A DNA stretch of 8,314 nt from Clostridia bacterium (GTDB taxonomy: Bacteria > Bacillota_A > Clostridia > Lachnospirales > Lachnospiraceae), in contig JAAYYM010000059.1 of assembly GCA_012515365.1 (NCBI GenBank), positions 1 through 8,314 of the forward strand. Reading direction: 5' to 3'. Below the pieces are notes generated by a model that was not told the DNA's origin, did no database searches, and saw only the letters and a program-made list of their open reading frames with translations. The translations under genes were made by a program, and so were the position numbers. The first letter of the stretch is position 1. Each line of letters begins with the position of its first letter. This document shows, piece by piece, positions 4,647-8,314 of this stretch.

Positions 4647-7373
4647 ATGGCGATTGCAGGAACAACGATTCAAGAACGTTATGAAATAAAGGATACCATT
4701 GGCTTCGGAGGCTTTGCGACGACTTATCGGGCACTAGATACAATAACAGGTGAAATTGTTGCAGTTAAGGAATGTAGAAATGTGCAGCAAAAGGACAGAG
4801 AGAAAATCAGTCGCGAGGCGCAGATTATGCGGGAATTATCTGTTTGTGCCGGAATTGTGAAAATACGTGATTACATTGAACTAGAGGAAGCCACATATAT
4901 TGTGATGGATTATGTCGAGGGGATTACTCTTAAGGCGCATATAGAGAGACACGGAAATCTAAGTATGAAACAGGCGCTTGAATTACTGCGTCCTGTTATG
5001 GAATCGCTTATATTAGTGCATCAAAAGGGTTTGCTGCATAGAGATATAAGTCCAGACAATCTGATGCTGCAGCCGGATGGAACCTTGAAGCTGCTTGATT
5101 TTGGTGCAGCCAGAAATGTATCGGATGAAACAGAAAAAACAATGACGATGGTTCTGAAACCGGGATACGCACCGGAGGAGCAGTATCGTAGCATGAGTGC
5201 ACAGGGAACATGGACGGATGTGTATGCTTTGTGTGCAACAATGTATTTCTGCATCACAGGGAATGCGCCTGTTGATAGTCTACAGAGGATGTATGAGGAT
5301 GTCCTAAAGAAACCGTCAAAGTTACGGGCACAGATAACGCCACAGGAAGAGGCAGTACTGATGCACGGACTGGCTCTTCGCAGTGAAAATAGAATCAGCA
5401 CGATCAATGAATTACTGGAGCATATCGAACATGCCACTTTGTATGAGACAGTAGCAACACATGATCAGTCACAGGCTGATCAGAGTCAGCAGTCAACGCA
5501 TAATCAGTCACAGGCTGATCAGAGTCAGCAGTCAATGTATAATCAGTCACAGGCTGATCAGAGTCAGCAGTCAATATATAATCCGTCACAAAATATTCAG
5601 AATCAACAGTCAACATACAGTACATCAGCAGGATCCGGCAATGTGATGAAGCCCGGTCTGAAGATATCAAAGGGATTGATCTTGGCAGCAATAGTGGTTG
5701 TTTTTCTATTGATAGCAGGTGTTTTTATTGTATCACAGAACAGAGAACCGGATGATGATGAGCTTAGTGGTTCTTATGTTTATCTGAGCGATCAAATCAT
5801 TACAGATCAAGAAATGAATGAGCTTAAGAAGAATGAAGAACTAAGAAGTCTTTCTTTTTCTACATGTACGCTGTCAGATGATATCCTTAAGACACTGAAA
5901 ACGCTTGATCAGGTGGAGCGCCTTTCACTTTCAGACTGCATCGGGTTTACTTCATTAGAACCATTGGCAGAAATGACAAATCTCCATGATATCAGTATTA
6001 GTATTTATGAAGAGGGCATGATCTTTAATGGAAATGAAATGTTTCCGGTTGCCTATCCTTATGTGACAGACTTGTCACTTTATCTGTATGAATTGGAAGA
6101 TGGTACAGAATTCTTAGAACATTTTAGTCAACTTTCCTCATTGACGCTGAGTGGTAATGATAATGAAGAAGATAAGAATCTGATACAGCTTAAGGATATC
6201 AATTTTACAAAGAATATGCCTGAGCTTACCTACATAAGTTTAAAAGATGTTGATCTATTATCTGATGATATTTCACCGCTTGCAGCTTGTGGCTCTTTGA
6301 ATACAATAGAGTTAAACGGCAATTCCATTACGAACATAGATGGAATTTCAAAATGTGAGAAGCTGGCATTTCTTGATTTGTCTGATAATCAGATCACATC
6401 GTTGGCAACACTGAAGGATAATAGTGTATTAAAGAGTGTGGATGTCACAAATAATCAGTTGACATCCTTAGAAGGGCTTGAAAATGCGACACAGATGTGG
6501 AGCCTGTATGCAGGTCAAAATGAACTGACTGACTTGGAAGTTCTAAGAGATAAAACAGCACTTGAAACCCTGGATGTAGGACAAAATAAGCTTACTTCAT
6601 TGAAGGAATGCGAGAATATGGTGGATCTGACAGAGTTAAATGTAAATCACAATCAGGTCAGTGATTTAGCCGGTATTGAGAACAGTACCAGCCTTACGAC
6701 TTTACGTGTTAAGGGGAATCAGCTGACTTCCTTGGAACTGTTGAGAGATCGCTTCCCGGAGCTTAATCATCTAGATGTGGCAGAAAACCAGATCAATGAT
6801 CTGACGCCACTTTCGGCATGCGAAAAACTGCAGATTTTAAGGGCAGACCAAAATCAGCTGACTACTTTAAAAGGACTTGAAAATAAAGCAGAGTTATATG
6901 CAGTCTCAGCTTGCGAAAATCAAATTTCTGATATCAGTGCACTAACTGCCGCACCACAACTTTACTATATAGATTTGGCGCATAATGAGATTAGTAATCT
7001 CGAGCCACTTGCCGGACTGAGCGTAGATGATAAGGTATTATTCCTTGAAGACAATCAAATCAGTGATTTAACGCCACTTCCGACACAAGGCACGTATCGT
7101 TGCATCTGTGTATACCAAAATCCACTTACAACCTATGAAAAAATAAACGGTTTTTTGGCAGAAAAACTTTATCTGCCCGATGTCGGGGGTACTGATTATG
7201 AAAGTCTGCTAAAGGGCGAGGATGTGTCTATTTGTCTGGTCGATGTCGATAAGAGCAGACAGGCCTCAATCAAACGTTTCTTTAATGATCATGACAGATA
7301 TGTTACAATCATGACACCTGAGGAAGCAGATGAAGACATTCAATTTACCAGAGATCTGGTTTCAATGGATTAG
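4647..7373 (+). CDS. Membrane Ser/Thr protein kinase with extracellular leucine-rich repeats
   Basis: The 908-residue start at 4647 has GAGG (4634-4637) nine bases upstream; the ATG at 4638 abuts that site and cannot use it. Residues 11-265 are a Hanks-type kinase: glycine loop GFGGFA (19-24), Lys41 in VAVK, helix-C Glu57, HRDISPDN (131-138), DFG (151-153), APE (175-177) and D191. The catalytic-loop Lys of HRDxKxxN is Ser135. Residues 273-324 are four 13-residue Gln/Ser-rich repeats, followed by a basic stretch and one membrane helix (343-363), then an acidic outside segment. By charge, the kinase is inside and the C-terminal half outside. About twelve 22-residue leucine-rich repeats (551-830, core LxxLDVxxNQLTSL, SDS22/internalin-like) follow less regular repeats from about 395. 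A non-LRR cap ends the protein, without a sortase motif. It is followed 29 bp later by an FHA-ABC gene, a likely partner. Confidence 0.93.
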   Translation: MAIAGTTIQERYEIKDTIGFGGFATTYRALDTITGEIVAVKECRNVQQKDREKISREAQIMRELSVCAGIVKIRDYIELEEATYIVMDYVEGITLKAHIERHGNLSMKQALELLRPVMESLILVHQKGLLHRDISPDNLMLQPDGTLKLLDFGAARNVSDETEKTMTMVLKPGYAPEEQYRSMSAQGTWTDVYALCATMYFCITGNAPVDSLQRMYEDVLKKPSKLRAQITPQEEAVLMHGLALRSENRISTINELLEHIEHATLYETVATHDQSQADQSQQSTHNQSQADQSQQSMYNQSQADQSQQSIYNPSQNIQNQQSTYSTSAGSGNVMKPGLKISKGLILAAIVVVFLLIAGVFIVSQNREPDDDELSGSYVYLSDQIITDQEMNELKKNEELRSLSFSTCTLSDDILKTLKTLDQVERLSLSDCIGFTSLEPLAEMTNLHDISISIYEEGMIFNGNEMFPVAYPYVTDLSLYLYELEDGTEFLEHFSQLSSLTLSGNDNEEDKNLIQLKDINFTKNMPELTYISLKDVDLLSDDISPLAACGSLNTIELNGNSITNIDGISKCEKLAFLDLSDNQITSLATLKDNSVLKSVDVTNNQLTSLEGLENATQMWSLYAGQNELTDLEVLRDKTALETLDVGQNKLTSLKECENMVDLTELNVNHNQVSDLAGIENSTSLTTLRVKGNQLTSLELLRDRFPELNHLDVAENQINDLTPLSACEKLQILRADQNQLTTLKGLENKAELYAVSACENQISDISALTAAPQLYYIDLAHNEISNLEPLAGLSVDDKVLFLEDNQISDLTPLPTQGTYRCICVYQNPLTTYEKINGFLAEKLYLPDVGGTDYESLLKGEDVSICLVDVDKSRQASIKRFFNDHDRYVTIMTPEEADEDIQFTRDLVSMD
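5463..5618 (+). repeat. Four in-frame 39-bp tandem repeats in the kinase juxtamembrane linker
   Basis: The units are 5463-5501, 5502-5540, 5541-5579 and 5580-5618, encoding xQSQADQSQQSxx. The first three are almost identical in DNA, differing only at the first base and within the last few bases; the fourth is diverged (NPSQNIQNQQSTY). Near identity including silent positions implies recent expansion. Copy-number change would alter linker length in steps of 13 residues without a frameshift. Confidence 0.9.
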
Positions 7374-7402
7374 TAGCGGACGATTAGAGGAAGGGGAACT
7401 AC

Positions 7403-8314
7403 ATGGAAGCAGTATTACATTGCAATGTACATAATCAGCATGAGAAAGATGTCACATTAAATAGCAGGTGTGTGCTTGGTAGGGATGAGAACCAAACCGA
7501 CCTGTGTATCAATCATAGTGTGCTTTCTAGAAAGCATGGAGCGTTCTTTTTACAGTATGGCGAATGGTGGTATCAGGATCTGGGCAGCAGTAATGGCACA
7601 TTTGTCAATGGCAGGGCCATTGTGGAGCCAGTCAGATTGTCAGCAGGAGATCAACTCTCTTTTTGCATGAAAGGGACGCTGCTACCACTTGTCGAGATCG
7701 TTTTTGAAGAAGAAATCGGGCGAGAGAATAAAGCAAGAAATGAAACAAATACGAATCAGCTAGTAATCGACATAACAAAACGAGAAGTCATAACGGCGCA
7801 ACAGAGAAAGATTTTATTAAAAGACATACATCTGCAGATTAATCAGGGAGAAATGACATTGATTCTGGGTGGATCAGGAGCAGGTAAGACGACCTTTGTC
7901 AATGCTGTTATGGGGTATGAAAAAGCAGATGGTACCATTCGTTATGGAAATATGGATGTATATGCAGACTATGAAAAGATGAAATATGAAATCGGATTTG
8001 TGCCGCAGAAGGATCTTTTACGTGATGCAGATACGGTTTATGATACCTTATATAATGCAGTTCAGATGAAAATGCCGGAGGAAATCAATGAGCCGGAGCA
8101 TAGAAAACGCGTAGAAGAAATCATGTTGCTGCTAGGGCTTGACAAGCAAAAGGATACGTTGGTGAAAAAGCTGAGTGGCGGACAGCGTAAACGTCTGAGC
8201 ATTGCTATGGAATTTGCCGGTGATCCACAGCTTTTCTTTTTGGATGAGCCTGACTCCGGACTAGATGGAATCATGGCAAGGGCTTTGATGGAGAAACTAC
8301 GTGAGATTGCTGAC
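7403..8314 (+). CDS. FHA-domain ABC transporter ATPase (partial, runs off the window end)
   Basis: The frame opens at ATG 7403 with GGGG (7393-7396) six bases upstream and stays open to the window end, giving 304 residues. Residues about 20-95 are an FHA domain, the fold that binds phosphothreonine peptides: GR (26-27), LSRKH (41-45) and DLGSSNGTFVNG (59-70) are all intact. Residues about 119-304 are an ABC ATPase: Walker A GGSGAGKT (156-163), Q-loop Q202, signature LSGGQ (257-261), Walker B LFFLDE (277-282) and D-loop SGLD (285-288). The switch histidine and any membrane domain lie beyond the window. The layout resembles FHA-ABC exporters of the ABCG type found in clostridia and cyanobacteria. 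Its position 29 bp after a Ser/Thr kinase gene, without a terminator, argues that phosphorylation by that kinase regulates it. The transported substrate cannot be inferred. Confidence 0.93.
   Translation, partial: MEAVLHCNVHNQHEKDVTLNSRCVLGRDENQTDLCINHSVLSRKHGAFFLQYGEWWYQDLGSSNGTFVNGRAIVEPVRLSAGDQLSFCMKGTLLPLVEIVFEEEIGRENKARNETNTNQLVIDITKREVITAQQRKILLKDIHLQINQGEMTLILGGSGAGKTTFVNAVMGYEKADGTIRYGNMDVYADYEKMKYEIGFVPQKDLLRDADTVYDTLYNAVQMKMPEEINEPEHRKRVEEIMLLLGLDKQKDTLVKKLSGGQRKRLSIAMEFAGDPQLFFLDEPDSGLDGIMARALMEKLREIAD

Noticed and set aside
5463..5618. CRISPR-like direct repeats
   Set aside because: The units are contiguous with no unique spacers and keep the reading frame of the kinase; they are coding repeats.
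7173..7187. LPDVG resembling a sortase LPxTG signal near the end of the LRR kinase
   Set aside because: Val replaces the Thr, and no hydrophobic segment or basic tail follows; about 60 polar residues come after it.

Overview
The window looks like chromosomal DNA from an anaerobic, low-GC Firmicute, most likely a gut clostridium of the Lachnospiraceae type. The grounds are AT-rich intergenic DNA, AGA/ATA-rich codon use, GGAGG-type ribosome binding sites, a glycyl-radical enzyme, a clostridial 'reverse' rubrerythrin, and a receptor-kinase/FHA-ABC pair of a style I associate with that group. The taxonomic call is an inference from style, not from a marker gene.

Layout. Bases 1-96 are the last 31 codons of a pyruvate formate-lyase-type glycyl-radical protein. 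Bases 363-902 encode a reverse rubrerythrin (rubredoxin domain first) behind an extended -10 promoter that is overlapped by an 18-bp near-palindrome; a strong terminator follows. A long gene-free stretch (903-1509) holds that terminator, a run of small GC-richer hairpins ending in a T-tract, a nested dyad, and a degenerate 12-bp tandem array just upstream of the next promoter. Bases 1510-2889 encode a soluble methyl-accepting chemotaxis protein with a C-terminal zinc-binding CZB domain. A bidirectional terminator separates it from a convergent minus-strand pair: a STAS anti-sigma-factor antagonist (3553-3849) and an RsbW/SpoIIAB-like ATPase (3044-3451), with a perfect 13-bp inverted repeat between them. 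The STAS promoter overlaps, back to back, a plus-strand promoter for a shikimate-kinase-like protein (4000-4521). A separate consensus promoter (4563-4591), preceded by three copies of a 14-bp motif, then drives a 908-residue membrane Ser/Thr kinase with an extracellular leucine-rich-repeat domain (4647-7373). This is followed after 29 bp by an FHA-domain ABC ATPase that runs off the window end (7403-8314).

How the parts may work together. The kinase and the FHA-ABC protein form the clearest functional unit: an LRR ectodomain outside, a Ser/Thr kinase inside, and a phosphothreonine-reading FHA domain fused to a transporter ATPase encoded next in the same operon. This suggests a sensor whose phosphorylation signal gates an export complex. 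The STAS/ATPase pair is a partner-switching module whose sigma factor and phosphatase are not in view. The CZB receptor and the rubrerythrin both fit redox or oxidant handling, but their link is only adjacency. The window is also unusually rich in short degenerate tandem repeats with four different unit lengths (12, 17-18, 36 and 39 bp), two of which straddle stop codons.
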